From assembly GCA_017449745.1 (NCBI GenBank), contig JAFTFD010000189.1, positions 1 to 57,287 of the forward strand: 57,287 bases of DNA, given 5' to 3'. Source of the stretch: Lachnospiraceae bacterium. Lineage in GTDB: Bacteria; Bacillota; Clostridia; Lachnospirales; Lachnospiraceae. This document shows positions 35,907 to 44,982 of the stretch, piece by piece (the stretch's first letter is position 1; every line of letters begins with the position of its first letter). The position numbers were made by a program, and so were the translations under genes. The notes beneath the pieces were generated by a model that was not told the origin of the DNA, ran no database searches, and saw only the letters and a program-made list of their open reading frames with translations.

Positions 35907-37235
35907 TTGGTATATCCGCAGATCCTCACCAAATCCACCGGCTTTATCATCGGACCCGTAGCGACCCTGCTCGGCTATCTGATGAACGGTATTTTCTTTA
36001 TCCTCGATAAGATCGGCCTTCCGAATATCGGTCTGGCGATCATTATCTTCACACTCGTTATTTATATGTGCCTGATGCCGCTGACGATCCAGCAGCAGAA
36101 GTTCTCCAAGCTCCAGACAAAAATGCAGCCGGAACTCCAGGCGATCCAGAAAAAATACAAGGGTAAGACCGACAATGATTCGGCAATGAAGATGAACGAA
36201 GAGACACAGGCTGTGTATAAAAAATATGGCGTGTCCCCTTCCGGAAGCTGCGTACAGCTCCTGATCCAGATGCCGATCCTGTTCGCACTGTACAGGGTCA
36301 TCTACAATTTCCCTGCATATGTCACACAGGTCAAGAATGCGTTCTTCCCTCTCGTTGACAATCTGATCAGTCAGAGCGGCGCTTCCGAATATCTGCAGGG
36401 CACGACAGCTGCGCAGATGTTTGCAAGACAGTTCACCAACGAGAATTTTACAAACGGCGTGACCAGCTATGTCCAGAATACCTTCATCGATGTTCTGAAC
36501 CGCTTTTCCACAGCAGACTGGGATGCTCTTTCCGCACAGTTTTCCAATCTCTCCGGAGATATAACACAAACTGTATCACAACTTAATATTTTCAACAACT
36601 TCCTCGGTCTTAACATCGGAAACTCTCCGTGGTTTACCATGAAGGAAGCTCTTTCCAACGGTTCTGTTTTCGGCGTTATTGCTGCCGTTATGGTTCCGGC
36701 TCTGGCTGCGATCACACAGCTTATCAACGTGGCCCTGATGCCTCAGCCTCAGCAGCAGTCCACAGGAAACCAGCAGCAGGACTCCATGGCCAGCTCCATG
36801 AAGATGATGAACTACACGATGCCGATCATGTCCGCATGGTTCTGCTTCACGCTTCCTGCAGGTATGGGACTTTACTGGATCGCCGGTTCTGTTATCAGAA
36901 GTGTCCAGCAGGTGTTCATCAACAAGAGCATCGACAAGATGGATATGGATGCTTACATTGAGGAGCAGAGAGCAAAACAGAAAAAGAAGGCGGAGAGAAG
37001 AGGCAACAAGCCTACTGTTTCCGAGAGAATGATGCAGAATTACGCCAACATGAACACCAAGAACATGGAGGCTCAGAAAGCGGCATCTTCCGTATCGGAT
37101 CCTGAAAAGACCAAGCAGCTTGAAAAGGCTAAACAGACCTATCAGAACAAGAACTACAAGCCGGGTTCACTGGCATCCAAGGCCAACATGGTCCGCGATT
37201 TCAATGAAGCCAATAATAATAGTAATAAGAAATAA
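35907..37235 (+). CDS. yidC: Membrane protein insertase YidC/Oxa1
   Basis: 442 residues from a TTG at 35907; AAGGAGG lies seven bases upstream, which fixes this start. Oxa1-fold helices begin near residue 10 and include LAIIIFTLVIYMCLMPLTI, the cytoplasmic hairpin QKFSKLQTKMQPELQAIQKK and the PSGSCVQLLIQMPILFALYR segment. It lacks the lipobox seen in Bacillus SpoIIIJ. Compared with short Gram-positive YidC it has a longer extracytoplasmic loop (about residues 145-240) and a basic, Asn/Lys-rich C-terminal tail. It inserts and folds membrane proteins with or without SecYEG. Confidence 0.95.
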   Translation: MVYPQILTKSTGFIIGPVATLLGYLMNGIFFILDKIGLPNIGLAIIIFTLVIYMCLMPLTIQQQKFSKLQTKMQPELQAIQKKYKGKTDNDSAMKMNEETQAVYKKYGVSPSGSCVQLLIQMPILFALYRVIYNFPAYVTQVKNAFFPLVDNLISQSGASEYLQGTTAAQMFARQFTNENFTNGVTSYVQNTFIDVLNRFSTADWDALSAQFSNLSGDITQTVSQLNIFNNFLGLNIGNSPWFTMKEALSNGSVFGVIAAVMVPALAAITQLINVALMPQPQQQSTGNQQQDSMASSMKMMNYTMPIMSAWFCFTLPAGMGLYWIAGSVIRSVQQVFINKSIDKMDMDAYIEEQRAKQKKKAERRGNKPTVSERMMQNYANMNTKNMEAQKAASSVSDPEKTKQLEKAKQTYQNKNYKPGSLASKANMVRDFNEANNNSNKK

Positions 37236-37320
37236 CTGCGATTGCAGCTTTCTTATTTAGATTCTAAGGCTGGGCTTTCAGTTCTTCAGGAATCTACGGA
37301 AAGGATGGATGAAATAATAT

Positions 37321-38319
37321 ATGGCACAGGATTATATAGAGTTTTCCGAGAAAACATTAGATGATGCCATCACGGCGGCGTGCCAGAGATTTTCAGTGAC
37401 CAGTGACAGACTCGACTATATCGTAGTCGATCAGGGAAGTGCCGGATTTCTCGGATTTAATGCCAGAAATGCTGTGATTAAGGCAAAGGCCAAGGATATG
37501 ACTCCCAGAACGGACAAGGTCATGGGAGATGTCCTTGAAAATGTACATGAGAGTGTCGACGCGGAGGAAGTAAGCGCTGCCCCGGAGGCAGCCGCAGCTG
37601 TTCCGGCCACAGAGGAGACCGTTTCTGAAAAGAGACCGGAGAGACATTCTGCAAGAGAAAGAGATTCCTATAAAAAGGACAGATATGACAGACCCCGCAG
37701 ATCTGACCGCGACCGCTCTGACAGAAGACGCAGGGATGTAAGAGACCGTGAGCGCGAATTAAGAGAACAGGAAGCAATCCGCGAGGCTGTTGCTCTTCAT
37801 GAGGCCAAAGAGAAAAAGAAGGCCGAAGAGCTCAAGCATGAGTACACGGATGAGCAGATCGAAGCCGCAAGGAACAGGGCTGAGGACTTCTTAAAGGCCA
37901 TGTTCGCTGCTATGAAGCTTGATCAGGTTACGATCAGCAGCAGCTTTGATAAAGAGGAGAATATCCTTACACTGGATTTCGACGGCGATGAGATGGGCGT
38001 TCTGATCGGCAAGCGCGGACAGACCCTGGATTCGATCCAGTATCTTGCCAGTCTGATCGTGAATAAAGATGTCGAAGGATATATTCACGTCAAGGCGGAT
38101 ACGGAGAATTACAGAGAGAGAAGAAAGAAGACTCTGGAAAATCTCGCAAAGAACATTGCCTCCAAGGTCAAGAGAACCAGAAAGAGCGTTGCTCTTGAGC
38201 CGATGAACCCTTACGAGAGAAGGATCATCCACTCTGCCCTTCAGTCCGATCATTATGTGACGACATACAGCGAAGGAGAGGATCCTTACAGAAGAGTTGT
38301 CGTGACACTCAAAAAATAA
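37321..38319 (+). CDS. jag: RNA-binding protein Jag/KhpB
   Basis: 332 residues. The Jag_N domain covers about residues 1-55 (EFSEKTLDDAITAACQ, GSAGFLGFNARNAVI). A long, highly charged linker, rich in Arg/Asp/Glu, follows to about 190. Then come a KH domain with VLIGKRGQTLDSIQYLASL and an R3H domain ending in NPYERRIIHSAL. It binds RNA, often with KhpA, and influences cell division and envelope genes. The gene is 85 bases after yidC, as usual. The Arg/Asp-rich linker is longer than in Bacillus. Confidence 0.94.
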   Translation: MAQDYIEFSEKTLDDAITAACQRFSVTSDRLDYIVVDQGSAGFLGFNARNAVIKAKAKDMTPRTDKVMGDVLENVHESVDAEEVSAAPEAAAAVPATEETVSEKRPERHSARERDSYKKDRYDRPRRSDRDRSDRRRRDVRDRERELREQEAIREAVALHEAKEKKKAEELKHEYTDEQIEAARNRAEDFLKAMFAAMKLDQVTISSSFDKEENILTLDFDGDEMGVLIGKRGQTLDSIQYLASLIVNKDVEGYIHVKADTENYRERRKKTLENLAKNIASKVKRTRKSVALEPMNPYERRIIHSALQSDHYVTTYSEGEDPYRRVVVTLKK

Positions 38320-38330
38320 ATTTTACGTAA

Positions 38331-38368
38331 GGAAGCTGTTATAATATAAGCAGCTTCCTTTTGTTTTA
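38331..38368 (+). terminator. Terminator after jag
   Basis: GGAAGCTG and CAGCTTCC form a perfect eight-base stem with an AT-rich loop, followed by TTTTGTTTTA. It probably ends the rpmH-to-jag operon. Confidence 0.85.
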
Positions 38369-38409
38369 TAGTAATAACTGAATCTCAGATTTCCAGGAAG
38401 AAAAGAAAT

Positions 38410-39942
38410 ATGGCACTGACATTTGACAGTTTGCAGAGTGATACTATAGCGGCGATCGCGACAGGATTATCGGAGTCCGGGATCGGGATCATCAGGGTCA
38501 GCGGGCCGGAGGCCCTTCCGATCGGGGACAGGATGTTTCGGAATAAGAATAACCAGCGGGTCCTGCTGTCCTATGCTCCCGGGACGATCCATTTCGGATT
38601 TATTGTGGACCCGGATGCGCAGGATGAGATCATTGATGAGGTCATGGTCACCGTCATGCACCATCCGCACAGTTATACCACGGAGGATACCGTCGAGATC
38701 AATACGCATGGCGGCGTCTATCTGATGAACAGGATCCTGGAGCTTGCTCTGAATAACGGGGCCAGGATGGCTGCGCCCGGAGAATTTACCAAGAGAGCTT
38801 TTATGGGAGGCAGGATCGATCTGGCCAGAGCGGAAGCGGTCATGGACCTGATCTCCTCCAATAATGAATTTGCGAGAAAAACATCGATCGCCCAGCTGGA
38901 AGGTTCTGTGTCAAAACAGATCCGCGCACTCAGGGAAAAGATCCTGTATGAGATCGCCTTTATAGAGTCTGCACTTGATGATCCGGAGAACTATTCCCTG
39001 GATGGATATCCTGACAGGCTTTCAGGCAAGTGCAATGAGATCATTGAGGAACTGAACAGGATCATCGATTTTTCCGAGAATGGCAGGATCCTGAAAGAGG
39101 GGATCCGCACGGTGATCGTCGGCAGGCCGAATGCAGGCAAGTCTTCCTTATTAAATTATCTGTCCGGACAGGAGAGGGCGATCGTCACGGATATTCCCGG
39201 AACTACCAGGGATACGCTGGAAGAATCCGTAAGGCTGGGAGACCTGGTCCTTAATATTACGGACACTGCCGGAATTCATAAGACAGAGGATACGGTAGAA
39301 AAGATAGGTGTTGAGAGGGCTGTAAAGGCAACCGAGAGAGCGGATCTGATCCTGATGATGCTGGATACATCCATCGGGATCGATGAGGAAGACAGAGAGA
39401 TCGTCCGTCTCCTGGTACGCAGGCTGAGAGAGGGAATACGCTGCATCGTCCTGATGAACAAGTCCGACCTGCCTTCAAAAACAAGTGCCGAAGAGGTCAG
39501 GAATCTGTTCAGGATGCCCGGGATCGTGCCCGACAGCGCTGAAGAGGGTTCCGCTGAAGAATATAAGAATGCAGGGACCCGGACAGAGGTAGAAGATAAG
39601 AAAGTAAATATCACTTATAAAAACGTGGAATTCATGTCGATCTCCCTCACGACGGGGGAAGGAATGGATTACTTTAAAAACAGGGTCGCTCAGATGTTCA
39701 GGACAGGAGAGCTGACGGCAAAGAATGAAGTCTTCCTCTCCAACGTCAGGCAGAAACAGGAAGCCGTCCAGGCTCTGCAGTCCCTGAAGCTTGTCAGGAA
39801 CAGTATTGAGCAGGGATTGTCGGAAGATTTCTTCTCGATCGATCTGATGAATGCCTATACGAGTCTTGGAAGGATCCTGGGCGAGGCGGTTGAGGATGAT
39901 CTGGTTGAGGAGATCTTTTCGAGGTTCTGCCTTGGCAAATAA
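38410..39942 (+). CDS. mnmE: tRNA modification GTPase MnmE (TrmE)
   Basis: 510 residues. An N-terminal folate-binding domain (TIAAIATGLSESGIGIIRVS, then HGGVYLMNRIL) precedes the GTPase domain with G1 GRPNAGKSSLLNYL, G3 DTAG and G4 NKSD, and the C-terminus ends in the catalytic FCLGK. It modifies U34 of certain tRNAs together with MnmG. Between G4 and the last GTPase strands there is an extra ~30-residue acidic segment (about 370-400), making the protein longer than the usual ~455-460. Confidence 0.96.
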   Translation: MALTFDSLQSDTIAAIATGLSESGIGIIRVSGPEALPIGDRMFRNKNNQRVLLSYAPGTIHFGFIVDPDAQDEIIDEVMVTVMHHPHSYTTEDTVEINTHGGVYLMNRILELALNNGARMAAPGEFTKRAFMGGRIDLARAEAVMDLISSNNEFARKTSIAQLEGSVSKQIRALREKILYEIAFIESALDDPENYSLDGYPDRLSGKCNEIIEELNRIIDFSENGRILKEGIRTVIVGRPNAGKSSLLNYLSGQERAIVTDIPGTTRDTLEESVRLGDLVLNITDTAGIHKTEDTVEKIGVERAVKATERADLILMMLDTSIGIDEEDREIVRLLVRRLREGIRCIVLMNKSDLPSKTSAEEVRNLFRMPGIVPDSAEEGSAEEYKNAGTRTEVEDKKVNITYKNVEFMSISLTTGEGMDYFKNRVAQMFRTGELTAKNEVFLSNVRQKQEAVQALQSLKLVRNSIEQGLSEDFFSIDLMNAYTSLGRILGEAVEDDLVEEIFSRFCLGK

Positions 39943-39956
39943 GAACATTCATTAAA

Positions 39957-40181
39957 GATGGATGTTTACAGAATTTGCGGTTTCTTCGTGCAGATCCACT
40001 AACATCCCTTGTTCTTTGCAATCGGGCACCGCCTCCAAACTCGTGCCCGCTCTGATGACCGGGCACTCAGACAGTCGGCTTTGAAGATCAATGTGAACAT
40101 TGATCTTCATCCCTCTTTTCAATAACAATGGATGAAGTGGATCTAAGCACTCATGCACAGCAGATTCTGCAAACATCCATC
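39957..40181. repeat. 225-bp inverted-repeat element between mnmE and mnmG
   Basis: The left end GATGGATGTTTACAGAATTT and the right end (reverse complement GATGGATGTTTGCAGAATCT) match at all but two positions. The match continues imperfectly inward through AGATCCACT, CATCC and TTGTT, about 65 bases per arm. The centre holds CGGGCAC...GTGCCCG and a perfect GAAGATCAATGT-GA-ACATTGATCTTC. Open frames across it are spurious. It may be a MITE-like remnant or a structured RNA. It fills most of 39943-40239. Confidence 0.7.
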
Positions 40182-40239
40182 ATTCAATAATAACTAAGAA
40201 TAATAGGTAAGAAAAATAAGTAAGATATAAAATTACAAA

Positions 40240-42123
40240 ATGGATAATATTAAACATTACACAATTGAAACAGATATTTGCGTGATCGGGGCAGGCCATG
40301 CCGGATGCGAGGCGGCGCTGGCGTCAGCAAGGCTTGGATTCAGGACGGTTTTATTTACCATGAATACCGAGAGCATTGCCATGATGCCCTGCAATCCCCA
40401 TATCGGAGGATCGTCCAAGGGTCATCTTGTCAGGGAGATCGATGCGCTCGGCGGAGAGATGGGTAAAAATATTGATAAGACTTTTATCCAGTCCAAGATG
40501 CTCAACCGCTCCAAGGGACCTGCAGTCCATTCGCTGAGGACACAGGCGGATAAGGCCGAGTATTCCAGAGAGATGAGAAAGGTCTTGGAGCGCCAGGATA
40601 ATCTGGAGATCCGGCAGGCAGAGGTCACGGATATTCTGACAGAAGATGGAAAGGTATGCGGCGTCAAGGTACACACCGGAACGATCTATACCTGCCGCGC
40701 TGCCATTATCTGTACGGGAACTTATCTGAATGCGAGATGCCTGGTGGGAGAGTCTATTACGGAGACGGGACCGAGCGGCATGCAGAGGTCAACGTACCTG
40801 AAGGATTCCCTGAATCGGATCGGAATAGAGCTGAGACGTTTTAAAACGGGAACGCCTGCCAGAATGGACGGTCGTTCTATAGATTATTCAAAGATGACTC
40901 CGCAGTACGGGGATGAGAGAGTTATTCCCTTCTCTTATTCCACGGATCCGGAGACGGTCCAGATCGAACAGGTCCCCTGCTATCTGACTTATACGAACGA
41001 GGAGACGCATTCGATCATTCGGGAAAATATCGACCGCTCTCCTATTTATGCAGGTATCATCGAGGGCACAGGGCCGAGGTACTGTCCTTCTATCGAAGAT
41101 AAGGTCATCAAGTTCTCCGAGAAAAACAGGCACCAGGTCTTCATTGAGCCCGAGGGAAGATATACCAATGAGGTCTACGTCGACGGTATGTCCTCTTCTA
41201 TGCCTGATGACGTCCAGCAGAGAATGTACAGAACAGTTCCGGGTCTCGAGAACTGCCGCATCGTCAAGAATGCCTATGCCATCGAATATGACTGCATCGA
41301 CGCGAATATCCTGAAGCAGTCCCTGGAGACAAAAGCAGTGGAAGGTCTCTTCTGCGCCGGACAGTTTAACGGCAGCAGCGGATACGAGGAGGCGGCAGCC
41401 CAGGGACTTATCGCCGGGATCAATGCGGCTATGAAATTACAGGGGAAAGAGCCCCTGGTACTGAAGAGGTCCGAGGCCTATATCGGCGTCCTGATCGATG
41501 ACCTGGTCAGCCGGAATAACAGGGAGCCGTACAGAATGATGACTTCCCGTGCGGAATACAGGCTCCTTCTTCGCCAGGATAATGCAGATCTTCGGCTCCG
41601 GAAATACGGCTATCAGGTCGGCCTGATCTCAGAGGAGGAATACCGGCATGTCTGTTATAAAGAGGAGATGACGGCGAAAGAGATCCTCCGGCTTAAAAAT
41701 ATTAAAGTTGGTGCCGCCGCAGAGACCCAGAAATACCTGGAGAGCATTGGTACCGCTTCCCTGAAGACTGGTACGACGCTGGCAGAGCTGCTCTGCCGTC
41801 CGGAAGTGACTTATGATCTTCTCTCCGGAATCGATCCGGACCGCCCGGAGCTGGATAAAGAGATCACGGAACAGGTCGAGATCAATATCAAATACGAGGG
41901 ATACATCGAGCGGCAGAAAAAACAGGTAGAGCAGTTTAATAAACTGGAAAACCGCAGGATCCCGGATGACATCGATTACGACAAGGTGTTGAGCCTTCGC
42001 CTGGAGGCCAGGCAGAAATTAAAAGAGTTAAGGCCCTCTTCCATCGGCCAGGCATCCCGCATGTCCGGCGTGACGCCGGCTGACGTGGCTGTGCTGCTGA
42101 TCTATCTGGAAAAGGGAAGATAA
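40240..42123 (+). CDS. mnmG: tRNA uridine-5-carboxymethylaminomethyl(34) synthesis enzyme MnmG (GidA)
   Basis: 627 residues, standard length. FAD-binding VIGAGHAGCEAALASARLG sits at the N-terminus, with PHIGGSSKGHLVREIDALGG, the GidA signature region (YCPSIEDKVIKFSEK) and AGQFNGSSGYEEAAAQGLIAG. The C-terminal domain (ARQKLKELRPSSIGQASRMSG) is complete. It partners MnmE in U34 modification. No clear ribosome binding site precedes the ATG because the upstream DNA is the AT-rich edge of the inverted-repeat element. Confidence 0.97.
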   Translation: MDNIKHYTIETDICVIGAGHAGCEAALASARLGFRTVLFTMNTESIAMMPCNPHIGGSSKGHLVREIDALGGEMGKNIDKTFIQSKMLNRSKGPAVHSLRTQADKAEYSREMRKVLERQDNLEIRQAEVTDILTEDGKVCGVKVHTGTIYTCRAAIICTGTYLNARCLVGESITETGPSGMQRSTYLKDSLNRIGIELRRFKTGTPARMDGRSIDYSKMTPQYGDERVIPFSYSTDPETVQIEQVPCYLTYTNEETHSIIRENIDRSPIYAGIIEGTGPRYCPSIEDKVIKFSEKNRHQVFIEPEGRYTNEVYVDGMSSSMPDDVQQRMYRTVPGLENCRIVKNAYAIEYDCIDANILKQSLETKAVEGLFCAGQFNGSSGYEEAAAQGLIAGINAAMKLQGKEPLVLKRSEAYIGVLIDDLVSRNNREPYRMMTSRAEYRLLLRQDNADLRLRKYGYQVGLISEEEYRHVCYKEEMTAKEILRLKNIKVGAAAETQKYLESIGTASLKTGTTLAELLCRPEVTYDLLSGIDPDRPELDKEITEQVEINIKYEGYIERQKKQVEQFNKLENRRIPDDIDYDKVLSLRLEARQKLKELRPSSIGQASRMSGVTPADVAVLLIYLEKGR

Positions 42124-42129
42124 TCAAAA

Positions 42130-42145
42130 TGTTTCACGTGAAACA
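42130..42145. promoter_or_regulatory. parS: parS centromere site 1
   Basis: TGTTTCACGTGAAACA is a perfect 16-bp parS palindrome, the ParB loading site, six bases after the mnmG stop. It shares flanks AA...TTTT with site 2. Confidence 0.95.
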
Positions 42146-42155
42146 TTTTGCGGAT

Positions 42156-42340
42156 GTACCGGTATTGTATAGTGTAAAAATGTGTTGGTACATCGGAATG
42201 GACAAAGTGTGAAAATGTGCCGGCATATCGGAATGGGTAGAGCGAAAATTGTGCCGGTGCTCTGACACAGGTATAGCGCTAAAATTGTGCCGGTGCTTTG
42301 ACAAAGGCATAGCGCGAAAAAGCGCCGGCGCACCGGCATG
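42156..42340. repeat. Tandem array of ~35-bp degenerate repeats
   Basis: Five to six units of about 34-36 bp, each starting near GTGCCGGT and ending in GCGAAAATT-type sequence. The units drift in sequence, and the last one contains the rsmG start codon. A reverse-strand frame through it is an artefact of the repeat period. No spacer-repeat alternation, so it is not a CRISPR. Confidence 0.8.
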
Positions 42341-43096
42341 GGAATGAATATGACAGAACTGGATTTAGAACTTCAGAACAGGCTGTATGAATGGGACCCC
42401 TCTTTTGATCTGACAGGAGAACAGGCAGAGAGATTAAGGATCTTTTATGAAAACCTCATCCAATGGAACGAGGTCATGAATCTGACTGCCATTACCGAGA
42501 TCCATGAGGTCTATGAGAAACACTTTCTGGACAGTATGAGTATAATTCATCTGATCGACAGAAAAACGCTTGACCAGAAGAATGGAAGTCTCAGATTGAT
42601 CGACGTTGGGACCGGGGCCGGTTTTCCGGGCCTGGTATTGGCTATTGCTTTTCCGAACCTGCAGATCACACTGATGGATTCTCTTAACAAGAGGATCGGG
42701 TTCCTGAATGATACTGTCCAAAAAATGGATCTGAAAAATGTGGTCTGTATTCATGCAAGGGCGGAAGAACTGGCGAAGAACAAAGACCACAGGGAAAAAT
42801 ATGATCTTGCAGTATCCAGAGCTGTTGCGAATATTGCAACGCTGTCCGAATACTGCCTTCCTTTTGTAAAGGTGGGCGGGAGTTTTGTGGCTTATAAGTC
42901 CGAAAAAGCCGAAGAGGAGCTAAAGGCAGCAGGCAGGGCTATGGAGATCCTGGGCGGAGAACTGAAAACGATGAAGGAGTTTAAGCTGCCCGGCACAGAA
43001 TATTCCAGGACCCTCATGAAAATTGATAAAGTGCGTGCTACGGATAAGAAATATCCGAGAAAAGCCGGCACACCTGCTAAAGACCCTCTGAATTAG
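42338..43096 (+). CDS. rsmG: 16S rRNA (guanine(527)-N7)-methyltransferase RsmG (GidB)
   Basis: 252 residues. RsmG motifs: NLIQWNEVMNLTAITE, HFLDSMSIIHL, then the SAM site DVGTGAGFPGLVLAIAFP and SRAVANIATLSEYCLPFVK. It methylates G527 of 16S rRNA; loss of it gives low-level streptomycin resistance in other bacteria. Three in-frame ATGs (42338, 42344, 42350) are possible, and the third has GGGA at a fair distance. The start lies in the last unit of the tandem array. The gene is bracketed by two parS sites. Confidence 0.95.
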   Translation: MGMNMTELDLELQNRLYEWDPSFDLTGEQAERLRIFYENLIQWNEVMNLTAITEIHEVYEKHFLDSMSIIHLIDRKTLDQKNGSLRLIDVGTGAGFPGLVLAIAFPNLQITLMDSLNKRIGFLNDTVQKMDLKNVVCIHARAEELAKNKDHREKYDLAVSRAVANIATLSEYCLPFVKVGGSFVAYKSEKAEEELKAAGRAMEILGGELKTMKEFKLPGTEYSRTLMKIDKVRATDKKYPRKAGTPAKDPLN

Positions 43097-43099
43097 GAA

Positions 43100-43115
43100 T
43101 GTTTCACGTGAAACA
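43100..43115. promoter_or_regulatory. parS: parS centromere site 2
   Basis: A second perfect TGTTTCACGTGAAACA, four bases after the rsmG stop and about 85 bases before parA. Its position also allows ParB to influence parA transcription. Confidence 0.95.
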
Positions 43116-43198
43116 TTTTCATACTAAAAAAGCGTTGACTGTGTTAATATTAGTAGGCTGAACGCTAAGCATTCAGACGCATTTCGGAAGGAATAAAC

Positions 43199-43954
43199 AT
43201 GGGTAAGATCATAGCAATAGCAAACCAGAAGGGCGGCGTCGGCAAGACAACAACGGCGATCAACCTGAGTGCTGCTCTGGCAGAACTGGGAAAGAAGATC
43301 CTTTTGGTCGATATAGATCCGCAGGGAAACGCGACCAGCGGATTTGGTGTTGATAAGAATAATGTAGAAAATACGATCTATGAGCTGATGCTGGATGATT
43401 GCTCGGTGAATGATGCCATCCTCAGAAACGTGATGGAGAATATTGATATCATCCCGTCCAATGTAAATCTGGCAGCGGCTGAGATCGAGCTGATCGGAAT
43501 CGAAAGAAAAGAGTATATCCTGAGCGAAGCGCTGGATTTTGTGAGGGATGATTACGATTATATTATGATGGATTGTCCTCCGTCCCTGAACGTACTCACT
43601 GTCAATGCCATGACAGCTGCGGACACCGTTCTGGTCCCGATCCAGTGCGAGTATTATGCCCTGGAAGGACTGAGCCAGCTGATCCATACGATCAATCTGG
43701 TCAGGGAGCGCCTGAACGAAAAGCTGGATATCGAGGGAATCGTATTTACGATGTACGACAGCAGGACGAATCTCTCCGAGCAGGTGGTGGACAATGTCCG
43801 CACACATGTAGACCAGAAGGTATATAATACTGTTATTCCGAGGAATGTCCGCCTGGCGGAAGCGCCCAGCTACGGACAGCCGATCACGTTATATGATTCC
43901 AGATCAGCAGGCGCAAAGGCATACCGTGACCTGGCAGCAGAAATGATTCGGTAA
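43199..43954 (+). CDS. parA: Chromosome partitioning ATPase ParA (Soj)
   Basis: 251 residues. Deviant Walker A KGGVGKTTTAINLSAALA, Walker A' LLVDIDPQGNATSGFG and MMDCPPSLNVLTVNAM are complete. ParA binds DNA non-specifically in the ATP state and, with ParB, moves origins apart; in Bacillus Soj also regulates DnaA. GGAAGGA precedes the ATG. It is 100 bases ahead of parB and probably co-transcribed. Confidence 0.97.
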   Translation: MGKIIAIANQKGGVGKTTTAINLSAALAELGKKILLVDIDPQGNATSGFGVDKNNVENTIYELMLDDCSVNDAILRNVMENIDIIPSNVNLAAAEIELIGIERKEYILSEALDFVRDDYDYIMMDCPPSLNVLTVNAMTAADTVLVPIQCEYYALEGLSQLIHTINLVRERLNEKLDIEGIVFTMYDSRTNLSEQVVDNVRTHVDQKVYNTVIPRNVRLAEAPSYGQPITLYDSRSAGAKAYRDLAAEMIR

Positions 43955-44054
43955 TTCGGCAAAATACTAAAGATGTTCCGGATCTGTTCCTATTCACAGA
44001 TCATGAACACAAGGAAACGGATAATAGTCCATCAGTGTACAGTGAGGTCAGAAT

Positions 44055-44969
44055 ATGGCAGTTAAAAAACGCGGAGGACTGGGAAAAGGATTAGATTCTC
44101 TTATCCCCGGAAAACCGTTGGGAAATGAGAATGCCAATACGGCAGGAGCCGCTGCTTCCGGGAGCGCAAAGGACGGAAATGAACTCGTCCGAATGATCCG
44201 GATCTCAAAAATCGAGCCGGACAGGGAGCAGCCCCGCAGAAACTTCAAAAAAGAGGAGCTGGAAGAGCTGGCAGCATCCATAAAAAACAATGGATTGCTG
44301 GAGCCTATCATCGTTCAGGAAGAAGAAAACAGGTTCCTGATCATAGCCGGAGAGCGCCGCTGGCGCGCCAGCCAGATGGCGGGTCTTACAGAGATCCCCG
44401 CGATCGTCAAGCATTATACCAGGCAGGAAAGGGTCGAGATCTCTCTGATCGAAAACATCCAGAGAGAGGACCTGAATCCAATCGAGGAGGCGAACGCTTA
44501 TAAGCGTCTCGCGGAGGAGTTCGGCCTTAAGCAGGAAGAGATCGCGGAAAAGGTATCCAGATCCAGAACGGCGGTGACCAATGCGATGCGCCTTCTGAAA
44601 CTATCGGATAAGGTTCAGCAGATGATCGTGGACGGGAGCCTGAGCATGGGACATGCCAGGGCCCTGATCCCGGTTGAGAGCACAAAGCTCCAGGAAGAGC
44701 TTGCCGACAGGATCGTCAGGGAAAACCTGAGCGTCCGCGAAGTGGAAAAGCTCATCAAAGATCTGTCTAAGAAAAAGAAAACACCTTCCGGATCAAAACA
44801 GCGTGACGCCTCTCTGGAGATCATATACAGGGATCTGGCAAGGGAAATAAACCAGGCTCTGGGAATGAAGGTCGGCATCAAGGGCAAGGAAGACGGTTCC
44901 GGCAAGCTTGAGATCGAGTTTTCGAACTCGGATGAACTGGAAGATCTGATGAGCAAACTCATTGAGTGA
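44055..44969 (+). CDS. parB: Chromosome partitioning protein ParB (Spo0J)
   Basis: 304 residues. N-terminal ParA-stimulating tail (KKRGGLGKGLDSLIPG), CTP-binding motif GERRWRASQMAG, ENIQREDLNPIEEA, and the helix-turn-helix LKQEEIAEKVSRSRTAVTNA are present, followed by a C-terminal dimerisation region. It loads on parS and spreads as a clamp. Two parS sites lie 0.9-1.9 kb upstream. GAGGT lies before the ATG. Confidence 0.97.
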   Translation: MAVKKRGGLGKGLDSLIPGKPLGNENANTAGAAASGSAKDGNELVRMIRISKIEPDREQPRRNFKKEELEELAASIKNNGLLEPIIVQEEENRFLIIAGERRWRASQMAGLTEIPAIVKHYTRQERVEISLIENIQREDLNPIEEANAYKRLAEEFGLKQEEIAEKVSRSRTAVTNAMRLLKLSDKVQQMIVDGSLSMGHARALIPVESTKLQEELADRIVRENLSVREVEKLIKDLSKKKKTPSGSKQRDASLEIIYRDLAREINQALGMKVGIKGKEDGSGKLEIEFSNSDELEDLMSKLIE

Positions 44970-44982
44970 AAAGAGACTAATT

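Noticed and set aside
39952-40176. 74-codon minus-strand frame in the mnmE-mnmG gap
   Set aside because: It translates the inverted-repeat element; no ribosome binding site and no transposase-like motif.
42124-42339. 71-codon minus-strand frame with repeated peptide
   Set aside because: The repeated peptide is an artefact of the ~35-bp tandem DNA array.
42156-42340. Possible CRISPR array
   Set aside because: Repeats are directly adjacent and degenerate, without unique spacers; no cas genes in the window.
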